A DNA stretch of 46,862 nucleotides from Gemmatimonadota bacterium (lineage in GTDB: Bacteria > Gemmatimonadota > Gemmatimonadetes > Palauibacterales > KS3-K002). This document shows, in pieces, positions 40,330-46,862 of this stretch. Numbering within the stretch: position 1 is the first letter of the stretch; the number at the start of each line of letters is the position of its first letter. The notes beneath the pieces are model-generated. The model had not been told where the DNA came from and searched no databases. It saw only the letters and a program-made list of their open reading frames with translations. Position numbers and translations under genes: made by a program. Location: the NCBI GenBank assembly GCA_020344215.1, contig CP070815.1, positions 743,972 to 790,833 on the forward strand. The letters are read 5' to 3'.

Positions 40330-43284
40330 TTGTATTCGCTTCGCCTGCTAGGAGTCATCTCGCTGGAAGATGAGTCCGGACCATTGTCCGGGCGCGTGAC
40401 GCAGGCACGCCGCCTGGCGCTCCTGGCCCTGCTGGGTGCGGCCGGTCACCGGGGCTGGACAAGGGACAAGCTGCTCGGCTTTCTCTGGCCTGACGCGAGC
40501 GACGACCGGGCTCGCCACCTGCTCTCCGATTCCCTCTATGTTATCCGTCAGGCGCTCGGCGAAGAGGGCGTGATCGCCGCCAGTGGGGTAGTGCGACTCA
40601 ACTCCGAGGCCGTGTGGACGGATGTGGTCGCTTTCGAGGAACGGCTCACAAAGGGTGAACTGAGCGAGGCGGTCGAGTTATACGCGGGTCCCTTCCTGGA
40701 CGGTTTTTACGTAAACGACGCGGTCGAGTTCGAGCACTGGTTGGATGGCGAGCGCGACCGTCTGGCCAGGCTGTACGCGAAGGCGCTTGAGACGCTGGCG
40801 CAGCAGGCGGAGGAGGCGGGGGACTCAGTACAGGCGTTGGAGTGGTGGCGGAAGCTGGCCGGGCACGCTCCATACGACTCGCGGATCGCCTTGCGGTTGA
40901 TGGAGGCGTTCGTGGCGGTGGGTAACCCGGGCGGAGCGCTGGAACATGCACGGCTTCACGAGACGCTGGTGAGAGAGAACCTCGGGAGGGCGCCCTCGTC
41001 CGAACTGCGCTCCTGTGCCGAGATGCTGATCGAAGTGCCGATGCCTGTGCGCAAAGCAGGTACTGCTTCGGCGACGACCGCAGCAACAGGAGAGGAAGCG
41101 CATGCGAGCCTCAGGCAGCCCGTGGTCGAGACGGCGAGACCGGCGCAGTGGTGGGACAATAGGAAGACCCGCGCCACGGTCGTTCTTGCAGGGGTGATGC
41201 TGGCACTTGTAATGGCCGCCGCCGTCGTTCCCCGCGTGTTGGTCCCCGATGCTGAGTCGCCGCCAGCAGCCCCAGACGCTATCTCCCGCACGAGCGTTGC
41301 CGTCTTCCCCTTCACCGTTCACGCTTCCGATTCGTTATTTCTCCGAGAAGCCCTCGGCGTTCTGCTCTACCAAGCACTGGACGGTGCCGGCGAGCTGCGC
41401 GGGGTGGACCCCAACGCGCTGTTTCCCTTCCATCGGCGGGAAGGGGCTGAGCTGTCTGTAGCGCGGGCAGCTGCGGTGTCGCAACGCTTCGGCGCGGGGT
41501 CGTACATCCTCGGGCGGGCCATCGATGTCGCGGGGGAACTCCGGGTGACGATCACATTATATGACGTAAACAGAGGCGGGATTGCCACCGCCGGCGCCGC
41601 GGCGGAGGGTCCACGGGAGACCATTTCAGCCCTTGTTGATACTCTGGCGGTACGGTTGCTCTCAGACTATCCGCCTGCGTCGGGGGTTCGTCTCTCGGAC
41701 ATCCGGTCCTTGCACGCCAAGAGCTACGCCGCCCTAAAGGCCTACCTGGAAGGCGAGAGTGCGATTCGCGCACGCGATTACGCCGGCGCCGTAGCGGCCT
41801 TCGACCGGGCCATCGCCGCAGATTCCGGCTTCGTGCTCGCGTGGTACCGGCGCATTTGGCCGGCCCTTTGGGCAGGTAGGGGGGCTGAGGAGTCGCTACG
41901 CCGAGCTTGGCTCGGCCGGGAACTCTTGTCGAAAAGAGACCAACGGGGGCTTGAAGCGTTTAGGGCGGTGTGGCTCGGCGGCGATGGGTCAGAGGCGCGG
42001 CGGCTCACGGCTGAGTTCGTAGGTCTCTATTCCGGCTCTGTGGAGGCTTGGTGGCTCAGAGCCCTGGCCCTTCTTTGGTACAACTGGCAGCGGGGCCGGA
42101 GCATGAGCGAAGCGCGTGACCCCTTGGAGCGCGCCCTCCAGCTCGACCCGGGGTTCCGGCCTGCCTTCTGGGACCTCAGTGCGGTCGCGGCGTTTGAGGG
42201 CCGACACGCAGAGGCGGACTCCTCGTGGCGGCGCTGGGTAACGCCGGACATGAGCTCGTTCTGGTTTCGTCTGGGCGAGGCACACAGTGCTTTCTCCGTC
42301 GGCGACGCCGAGGCTCAGGACTCGGTCGTCGCCGCGCTCACCTATGCGAGCGACGGACTGGTGAACGCCGCTGCTTTGAACGTGGCCACTATCTTACCGG
42401 GTGACTTGCGAGGTGCTATCCGCCTCGCAGAGTTGCTGACCGACCCGGAGCGGCGAAGCCGAGTCACCCGTGCTGCGGGCTACTTGCATCTGGCGCACAT
42501 GGAGGCCGGGCTTGGCCACTGGAAGACAGCCACGGCGCATTTTGGGCAGGCGGAGCGGCTGGCACCGGCGACGGCGCTGGCGTTTCATGCTCTGATCGCC
42601 GCGCTCTCGTTTCTCGACGTTCCCGGAAGTGAGCTGGCGGCGCTGCGCCAGGCAGTGACGCGCTGGGATGGAACCTTCGAGGCCGAGCGTGCCAGACTGG
42701 GTGGGGACGTGCTCAGACCCTTTGCGATACCGGACGACCTCCGCCCGCACATGCGCACCTACCTCTTGGCGATCCTAGCCGCGCGCCTCGGCGACCGAGC
42801 GGCCGCCCTTGCGCATGCCCGGACACTCGAGCGCCATGCGCGTCAAGTGGGCGATTCGCTGTTCCTGATCCAAGATCTGACGCTCGAAGTCGAGGCAGCG
42901 GCAGCGCTGGCAGCCGGGGACTCGGTCGGTGCGCTGAGGACGTTGGAGCGTGCCCAATATCGTGCGCTTCCAGGACGTGGGGGAGTCTTCGGCTCATCGT
43001 TCTGGACGCGTTTCTACGGGCGCTACCTCCGAGCTGAGTTGTTGTATTCCGTCGGACGTGACCAGGAGGCGCTCGGCTGGTTCCGCTCGTTTGGCTGGTT
43101 TTGGGGCACAGAGTACATCTATCACGCTCCGGCCCACCTTCGCCGAGCGCAGCTGCACGAGCGGCTCGGGAACCGCGACCAGGCGATGGAACACTACCGG
43201 CGCTTCGCGGAGTTGTGGAACGATTGTGATCCGCGCCTTAGACCGACCGTGGAACGGGTGCGGGTTCGGCTGGCTCAGCGCTGA
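40330..43284 (+). CDS. Membrane-anchored BTAD/SARP-type regulator with TPR sensor domain (copy 2)
   Basis: About 984 residues and the same plan as the protein at 36026: winged helix (YSLRLLGVISLEDESGPLSG, KLLGFLWPDASDDRARHLLS), BTAD helices (about 95-240), one transmembrane helix near 280-300 (VVLAGVMLALVMAAAVVP), TolB-N-like part (VAVFPFTVHASDSLFLREAL, FGAGSYILGRAIDVAGELRV), then TPR-like repeats up to AQLHERLGNRDQAMEHYRRF. The TTG at 40330 is chosen because the protein then aligns from its first residue with copy 1; the frame is open to 40294. It diverges from the lipoprotein gene ending 108 bases upstream. Ligand and target genes unknown. Confidence 0.85.
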   Translation: MYSLRLLGVISLEDESGPLSGRVTQARRLALLALLGAAGHRGWTRDKLLGFLWPDASDDRARHLLSDSLYVIRQALGEEGVIAASGVVRLNSEAVWTDVVAFEERLTKGELSEAVELYAGPFLDGFYVNDAVEFEHWLDGERDRLARLYAKALETLAQQAEEAGDSVQALEWWRKLAGHAPYDSRIALRLMEAFVAVGNPGGALEHARLHETLVRENLGRAPSSELRSCAEMLIEVPMPVRKAGTASATTAATGEEAHASLRQPVVETARPAQWWDNRKTRATVVLAGVMLALVMAAAVVPRVLVPDAESPPAAPDAISRTSVAVFPFTVHASDSLFLREALGVLLYQALDGAGELRGVDPNALFPFHRREGAELSVARAAAVSQRFGAGSYILGRAIDVAGELRVTITLYDVNRGGIATAGAAAEGPRETISALVDTLAVRLLSDYPPASGVRLSDIRSLHAKSYAALKAYLEGESAIRARDYAGAVAAFDRAIAADSGFVLAWYRRIWPALWAGRGAEESLRRAWLGRELLSKRDQRGLEAFRAVWLGGDGSEARRLTAEFVGLYSGSVEAWWLRALALLWYNWQRGRSMSEARDPLERALQLDPGFRPAFWDLSAVAAFEGRHAEADSSWRRWVTPDMSSFWFRLGEAHSAFSVGDAEAQDSVVAALTYASDGLVNAAALNVATILPGDLRGAIRLAELLTDPERRSRVTRAAGYLHLAHMEAGLGHWKTATAHFGQAERLAPATALAFHALIAALSFLDVPGSELAALRQAVTRWDGTFEAERARLGGDVLRPFAIPDDLRPHMRTYLLAILAARLGDRAAALAHARTLERHARQVGDSLFLIQDLTLEVEAAAALAAGDSVGALRTLERAQYRALPGRGGVFGSSFWTRFYGRYLRAELLYSVGRDQEALGWFRSFGWFWGTEYIYHAPAHLRRAQLHERLGNRDQAMEHYRRFAELWNDCDPRLRPTVERVRVRLAQR

Positions 43285-43741
43285 GAGGGAACCCTGCCTC
43301 GCTGAGCCGCCGCTTCGAGAAATTTCAGGCAACGGACTGAGTGTCCGCTGGCCGCAGGCCCCTCGCTCTATCCACAGTCGGCGTTTCGCGAACGATTCCC
43401 CTGAGGTCTGATCGTGGTGGAAACGAGTTTCTTACTCGAGGCAGTCCCCGTTCGTCCGGTTCAGTTTACAGGGTCCTTTGAGCAGCTCGGTCTGGCGCTC
43501 GTGCCGGGCGGATCTTGCGACGCGCGCGCTAGGCTGCGGAGCGGTTTAGGCTGCAAGTGTCGCAGCAGCGTTCCCCCAATTGAGTGAAGCTGGCCCGAGC
43601 GCGATTCTGGGCACTATCTTGGTGGCAGTCAAATCAAGACACAAAGCGATAATTGCTATTAGGTCTTCTTGGGCGCATACGTAGAGGGGGCTGCGAGCGC
43701 AAACATGCTCGCTTTCCCATGCCGAATATGAGGAGTTCATC
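43285..43741. other. Intergenic region after the second BTAD regulator
   Basis: About 455 bases with no gene I can support. It holds repeat copy 3 (43328-43347) 44 bases after the regulator stop. The second half becomes A/T-rich towards the small membrane gene and may carry its promoter. Confidence 0.4.
43328..43347. repeat. Dispersed stem-loop repeat, copy 3
   Basis: GGCAACGGACTGAGTGTCCG; CGGAC and GTCCG pair across TGAGT. One base differs from copy 1, within the loop. Confidence 0.6.
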
Positions 43742-44173
43742 ATGTCACACACTAGCTCTTCTGATACATGGCCAGTTACGTTGATGCGTTGGGCTGCCCG
43801 ATTCCTGTCAGTACCTTGGGCGTTGTGGACGCTTTTTTTTACACTGTGGGTTGTAGTTGAATTCGAAGGGGATGAGATCGGGTTGGCGGTTGCCATCATC
43901 ATCATGGTCATAGCAACTGTGCTGTTTCTGGGCGCTGCCCTCATCGCGAGCGTGTGGGGAAAGGAAGCATTGGGAGGAGGTGTGCTGCTAGTAGACGGCG
44001 CGCTGATTGTACTCTGCTTTCTAACAGTGCCCCATGTCGATCCAAGTCTCGTGCAATTTTTCACACCTTCCGAATTGCCATTCAATTTCACCATGGTTCT
44101 GCCGCCACTGGTAGCAGGCTCTCTGTTTCTTGCATGCCATCGGATAACAAAGCCAATCAGGACAACTGTGTGA
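43742..44173 (+). CDS. Small integral membrane protein, function unknown
   Basis: 143 residues with four hydrophobic segments (FLSVPWALWTLFFTLWVVV, IGLAVAIIIMVIATVLFLGA, GGGVLLVDGALIVLCFLTV, MVLPPLVAGSLFLACHRI). The layout is like small four-helix membrane proteins often found in accessory DNA; I do not recognise the family. AGGAG lies 8 bases before the ATG. The base composition is clearly lower in GC than the aromatic cluster. Confidence 0.7.
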   Translation: MSHTSSSDTWPVTLMRWAARFLSVPWALWTLFFTLWVVVEFEGDEIGLAVAIIIMVIATVLFLGAALIASVWGKEALGGGVLLVDGALIVLCFLTVPHVDPSLVQFFTPSELPFNFTMVLPPLVAGSLFLACHRITKPIRTTV

Positions 44174-44351
44174 GGGCTGAATGCCCGGCTGGCGAAGGTT
44201 ACCTCACGCTGCAGATGGTAGTTATGTCGCGTCTCAAGCGGCTGATCCTTGAGGTCCACCGCCGATCCCTCTGGCAGTATTGCCGCACGGTTCCCAAAGG
44301 CCACGCTGAGATGCTTATCGGCCAGGCGCATGTTCTGTTTGGAGGCGTGTT

Positions 44352-44852
44352 ATGAACGTCAAACGAAGTCAAGTTGGGTGGGGCTTTGGGATCCTGTGGG
44401 TGCTTCTTAACACCGTGGGTTGGCCCATAGGTGTCATAACGGGCTGGGTCTTGGCTGAAATATCCCAGGACGGTCCCTGGGGCGGCGTACATGAAGAGAT
44501 GCTCACTTCTATCGTGTTTGCAGCGGCGCTTGGGTCTGTGGTTGGCTTAATGCAATGGCTTGTCTTGCGGCGGCAAATCTATGAAGCCGGTTGGTGGGTA
44601 TTGGCGAGTGCTGCCGGTTTAGCTGTTGCTGTGGGTGCAGGGACAGCTGTGGCTGTGTTGGTAGATGGCTCGGGAGGATTGAATCCAGGGCTCGAAGGTC
44701 GGAGGGTCTCGTCGCCGGGGCGAAGGTGGAGTATGAAATCGCTGGTAAGCAATCGCCAGTCCGAATCCCGGCGGATACGCCTCCGGTCTTCGTCGTTCGG
44801 GTGCCCGACCGCACTGGTGATCCCTACGCGCTGCTCCAGTTCTTTCGCATGA
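44352..44852 (+). CDS. Truncated multi-TM protein fused to out-of-frame tail
   Basis: Three or so hydrophobic segments (FGILWVLLNTVGWPIGVITG, MLTSIVFAAALGSVVGLMQW, GWWVLASAAGLAVAVGAGTA) make up the first 115 residues, which look genuine, with GGAGG 7 bases before the ATG. From about 44690 on the frame becomes Arg/Ser-rich and no longer protein-like, while another frame starts to read as a good protein (next entry). The gene therefore seems to be cut and joined to an unrelated fragment, or carries a frameshift. If intact, the protein would be expected to continue with further helices. Confidence 0.45.
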   Translation: MNVKRSQVGWGFGILWVLLNTVGWPIGVITGWVLAEISQDGPWGGVHEEMLTSIVFAAALGSVVGLMQWLVLRRQIYEAGWWVLASAAGLAVAVGAGTAVAVLVDGSGGLNPGLEGRRVSSPGRRWSMKSLVSNRQSESRRIRLRSSSFGCPTALVIPTRCSSSFA

Positions 44853-45085
44853 AAGTGAGCGGGGACAAGCGCGTAATGAGGGTTGGCACCGTCAGTGCCT
44901 GGGACGGCTCCGTAACGATGGGGTACGATGAGGAGTCGCTTGTATCTTTCGAGGTTGGCCTCTTCGGCTCGACATCCCTCAGCCTCTCTCCGTCCAACCC
45001 ACTGGAACCAGGCGAGTATTGCGTAGGGTTGGCGACCGCAGAGCACGGGTTCTGTTTCGGGATCGACGCACCGGACCGAGGTTAG
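44700..45085 (+). pseudogene. 3' fragment of a gene for a secreted beta-rich protein
   Basis: The frame from about 44700 reads GLVAGAKVEYEIAGKQSPVR, PPVFVVRVPDRTG, RVGTVSAWDGSVTMGYDEES, then PLEPGEYCVGL and HGFCFGIDAPDRG to the stop at 45085. It looks like the C-terminal domain of an extracytoplasmic protein ending in a beta-sandwich; the frame upstream of it is Cys-rich nonsense, so no proper 5' end exists. It is probably the end of another gene joined to the truncated membrane gene before it. Confidence 0.45.
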
Positions 45086-45228
45086 TGTGGACAGGATGTC
45101 GATCCGCGATTCGAGCAGTCCCGCCCGAATCGCGGGTCCCAACCCTTAACGGTCCAGAGTCAGCGCACTCTACCCGGTATGTCTGGGTAGGTCGCTCCTT
45201 GGGCGGACGATAGAGATATGTTCAGCAT

Positions 45229-46200
45229 TTAGGGCACAGAGCTTAGGCCCGTAGGTGTCTCAAGAATCGGGGACGGTGCAACCCGCACTACACCCTCCGC
45301 AATCTTCGGGTACTTCGTGAGCACTGCTCCATCATGCCCTGGAATGATCAGGTCCGGACTCGACGCTATCTGCTTCATGCGGTCGTAGGCTCGCAGGTCC
45401 GCGTTGGGGTCAAAGGTAGTGGTTGGAGGTGACCCCGTCTCGAGGTTGGCATATGTAGGGACGTTATCGGAGGCGATCACTACGGTTCCCTCTGCGGAGC
45501 TCACACCGACGTATTGGGACGCGTACGTATGACGAGGGCCGGTGTAGACCGTGATGCCATCCATGATTGGCTGATCGTCTCCGTCCACAAGGGTAAGACG
45601 GCCCTCTGTGTTGAGTCTTACTAATTTAAGGACGTCACGAGATTCAATCCCGCGATGGGTTCCGCCGGTCTGCCAGGCATCCCCCACGTAATACTCGAAT
45701 TCGGCCTTCTGGACCCAGACCTCTGCGTTAGGAAACAGATCAACACCATCTACATGGTCCCAATGCATATGCGTGATGATGATATCGTCAATCTCTTCCG
45801 GTCTTATCCCGAAGCTGAGCATGGCTTGATCGGGGCGTATGTACTCCTTCGTGGCAGAGCCCGTCGCAGAGGGCACATCAGGCTGAAAGCCCGCGTCCAC
45901 AAGAACGCTCCGACCATTAGACCCCTTCAACAGCCACATCATGCAGTGTACTTGAGTGGTCTCAGTTGAATCGCCTTCCGAGACGAACGCCGACAAGGGG
46001 CGGTCACCCATATTGGCGAAGCTGATAGCGTACACTTCGAAAGTTGTTGCTGCATGATCCGGCACAGGCGAACAGTTGAGCACGCTCAAGACGAGTACTG
46101 TCGAACAATGTCGAGACCGTAAACGGCCAAAAATGTCCACCAGCACTCGAGGAAGCGCCTGGGCAGGCACGACTGTCAAGTGATTACGGAACTTGTACAT
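45229..46200 (-). CDS. Metallo-beta-lactamase-fold hydrolase, N-acyl-homoserine-lactonase-like
   Basis: About 323 residues. The dinuclear-metal motif THMHWDHVDG (HxHxDH) is intact, followed by a further His in GPRHTYASQYV, the Asp in VIASDNVP and the His in IPGHDGAVL, as in the AiiA/AttM lactonase branch; it may hydrolyse a lactone or another ester outside the cytoplasm. The ATG at 46200 is chosen because it gives a signal-like N-terminus (CSTVLVLSVLNCS), perhaps a lipoprotein; the frame is open to 46356 but the extra part belongs to a different gene remnant. The substrate is inference. Confidence 0.8.
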   Translation of the reverse strand: MYKFRNHLTVVPAQALPRVLVDIFGRLRSRHCSTVLVLSVLNCSPVPDHAATTFEVYAISFANMGDRPLSAFVSEGDSTETTQVHCMMWLLKGSNGRSVLVDAGFQPDVPSATGSATKEYIRPDQAMLSFGIRPEEIDDIIITHMHWDHVDGVDLFPNAEVWVQKAEFEYYVGDAWQTGGTHRGIESRDVLKLVRLNTEGRLTLVDGDDQPIMDGITVYTGPRHTYASQYVGVSSAEGTVVIASDNVPTYANLETGSPPTTTFDPNADLRAYDRMKQIASSPDLIIPGHDGAVLTKYPKIAEGVVRVAPSPILETPTGLSSVP

Positions 46201-46204
46201 CTCA

Positions 46205-46432
46205 ATCTTCCCCAGATCAGTGGGAACAACGCAAGCGTGTCCTTTGGCGGGTCGCCGGTCGCAAACCACAGTCCGTGGTGGTTCGGGTGTTCCAATGCGA
46301 AATCCACCTATCCGCTGGTTGGTGGGGCTGCCATCGAGCACGGCGATGTCCAGCACCGGCTCATCACTCCTGTGCCGAGCCCCAGTCAGGCACGATGACG
46401 AGAGCGACCAGAATGCTGATCGCCCACTGCAT
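46205..46432 (-). pseudogene. Remnant of a secreted protein gene, possibly 6-bladed beta-propeller type
   Basis: A clean signal peptide frame (MQWAISILVALVIVPDWG, then SAQE) starts at 46432 and stops at once at 46364 with two adjacent stops. In another frame the reading resumes as EPVLDIAVLDGSPTNQ, and later HGLWFATGDPPKDTL, wording like the start of secreted 6-bladed beta-propeller proteins. It looks like a broken 5' end of such a gene, now fused in front of the lactonase-like gene. Confidence 0.35.
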
Positions 46433-46468
46433 TGCTAAGAACGTTCCTACCGAGTTTCGGGTGTTCCA

Positions 46469-46573
46469 TCACAGCCTCCCGCCAGCGATCGCCATGCCTC
46501 CGCGTCCCAGTTCACGCTCGACGGCGTAGCGACTGACTAAGGCAGACTTCAGACCTTGGATAAGGTCGTACAT
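46469..46573 (-). pseudogene. Truncated Ser/Thr kinase N-terminus
   Basis: A start with ribosome site (GCAGGAAGAGCC) gives 34 residues: MYDLIQGLKSALVSRYAVER, ELGRGGMA, then IAGGRL and stop. The first 28 residues match the beginning of Hanks-type kinases up to the glycine loop; the rest of the gene is missing. It is a second kinase fragment, on the opposite strand and 7 kb from the first. Confidence 0.6.
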
Positions 46574-46746
46574 GGCTCTTCCTGCTGGCGAGGAGCGAGA
46601 GGTTGATGGTGGGGCCCCTACAAGATGCTACCCTGAGCGTACGTAAAGCAACGAACGGCGCCCCAGGGCCACCGCTGGACGCGCGTGTAGAGCCGACCGT
46701 TGCCTGGATCACTCGCAGTGCGTAACCCCGACTGGTATGCTCTACG

Positions 46747-46806
46747 TCACTCCGCCCGCAGCGCGACGATCGGCTCTACTTTCGTCCGAGTCCGCGTGGT
46801 TCGGGC
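46747..46806 (-). pseudogene. C-terminal scrap of an FtsX/MacB-type permease gene
   Basis: The last 19 codons before a stop at 46747 read ARTTRTRTKVEPIVALRAE, like the end of ADOP/MacB-type ABC permeases (consensus RATRVDPMVALRAE). An in-frame stop lies directly before it and the sequence further on does not continue the match, so only a scrap is seen within the window. Confidence 0.35.
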
Positions 46807-46862
46807 CTATCTGGAAGATGAAAACCGCAGAAGACGCAGACCGCTGCGAAGATCGAACAGCA

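Noticed and set aside
33005..43347. Integron attC sites as an explanation for the repeated stem-loops
   Set aside because: The repeats lack the core words expected of attC (GTTRRRY and its partner) and no integrase was seen.
33005..43347. CRISPR array
   Set aside because: The copies are kilobases apart, differ in surroundings and have no regular spacers; no cas genes.
43546..44331. 261-residue minus-strand frame over the small membrane protein
   Set aside because: No motif, and the plus-strand gene has AGGAG and four TM helices.

Overview
This window looks like GC-rich DNA from a bacterium of, or close to, the Gemmatimonadota. The evidence is inference from gene style: a SusC/SusD outer-membrane pair, membrane-anchored BTAD/TPR regulators, and Ser/Thr-kinase fragments of the kind that phylum carries in large numbers. 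No rRNA or other phylogenetic marker is present. The central part encodes an anaerobic benzoyl-CoA degradation system, which I do not know to have been described for such an organism.

Left part (1-11.2 kb). The 3' end of rnfA (ion-pumping ferredoxin:NAD+ oxidoreductase) is followed by a small NqrM-like Cys-rich membrane protein and the flavin transferase ApbE. Next come a secreted NlpC/P60-like protein, a small plug-like lipoprotein, a strong bidirectional hairpin, a SusD-SusC pair on the minus strand and a membrane Ser/Thr kinase.

Core (11.3-32.9 kb, all on the plus strand). A TetR regulator with a near-perfect palindrome in front of it precedes a long operon: had, oah (bamA), SDR, SCP2-type thiolase, DUF35 partner, dch, then an Azoarcus/Aromatoleum-type ATP-dependent benzoyl-CoA reductase (bzdN, O, P, Q-like), a ferredoxin-like protein and a large BzdV-like NAD(P)H:ferredoxin-type oxidoreductase. 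Together these could take benzoyl-CoA through dearomatisation, hydration, oxidation, ring hydrolysis and one round of beta-oxidation to glutaryl-CoA plus acetyl-CoA. After a 181-bp gap, a second unit encodes a paralogous reductase in the order C-B-A-D with two short ATPase subunits, a small unknown protein, a homocitrate/isopropylmalate-synthase-like enzyme and an indolepyruvate-type 2-oxoacid:ferredoxin oxidoreductase (iorA, iorB). The second reductase's substrate is unknown. Rnf, the BzdV-like protein and IorAB are three possible routes to the low-potential electrons a benzoyl-CoA reductase needs.

Right part (33-46.9 kb). This accessory region has scattered small genes, short dispersed stem-loop repeats, a tRNA-Pro-like 3' remnant, two kinase fragments and other gene remains. 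It holds a 2TM/beta-rich protein, a HAD phosphatase, two copies of a divergent module (minus-strand lipoprotein, plus-strand BTAD/TPR membrane regulator), a small membrane protein, a chimeric or broken gene and a lactonase-like metallo-beta-lactamase. No CRISPR array, intact transposase, integrase or rRNA was seen. All calls are from reading the sequence; no database search was possible.
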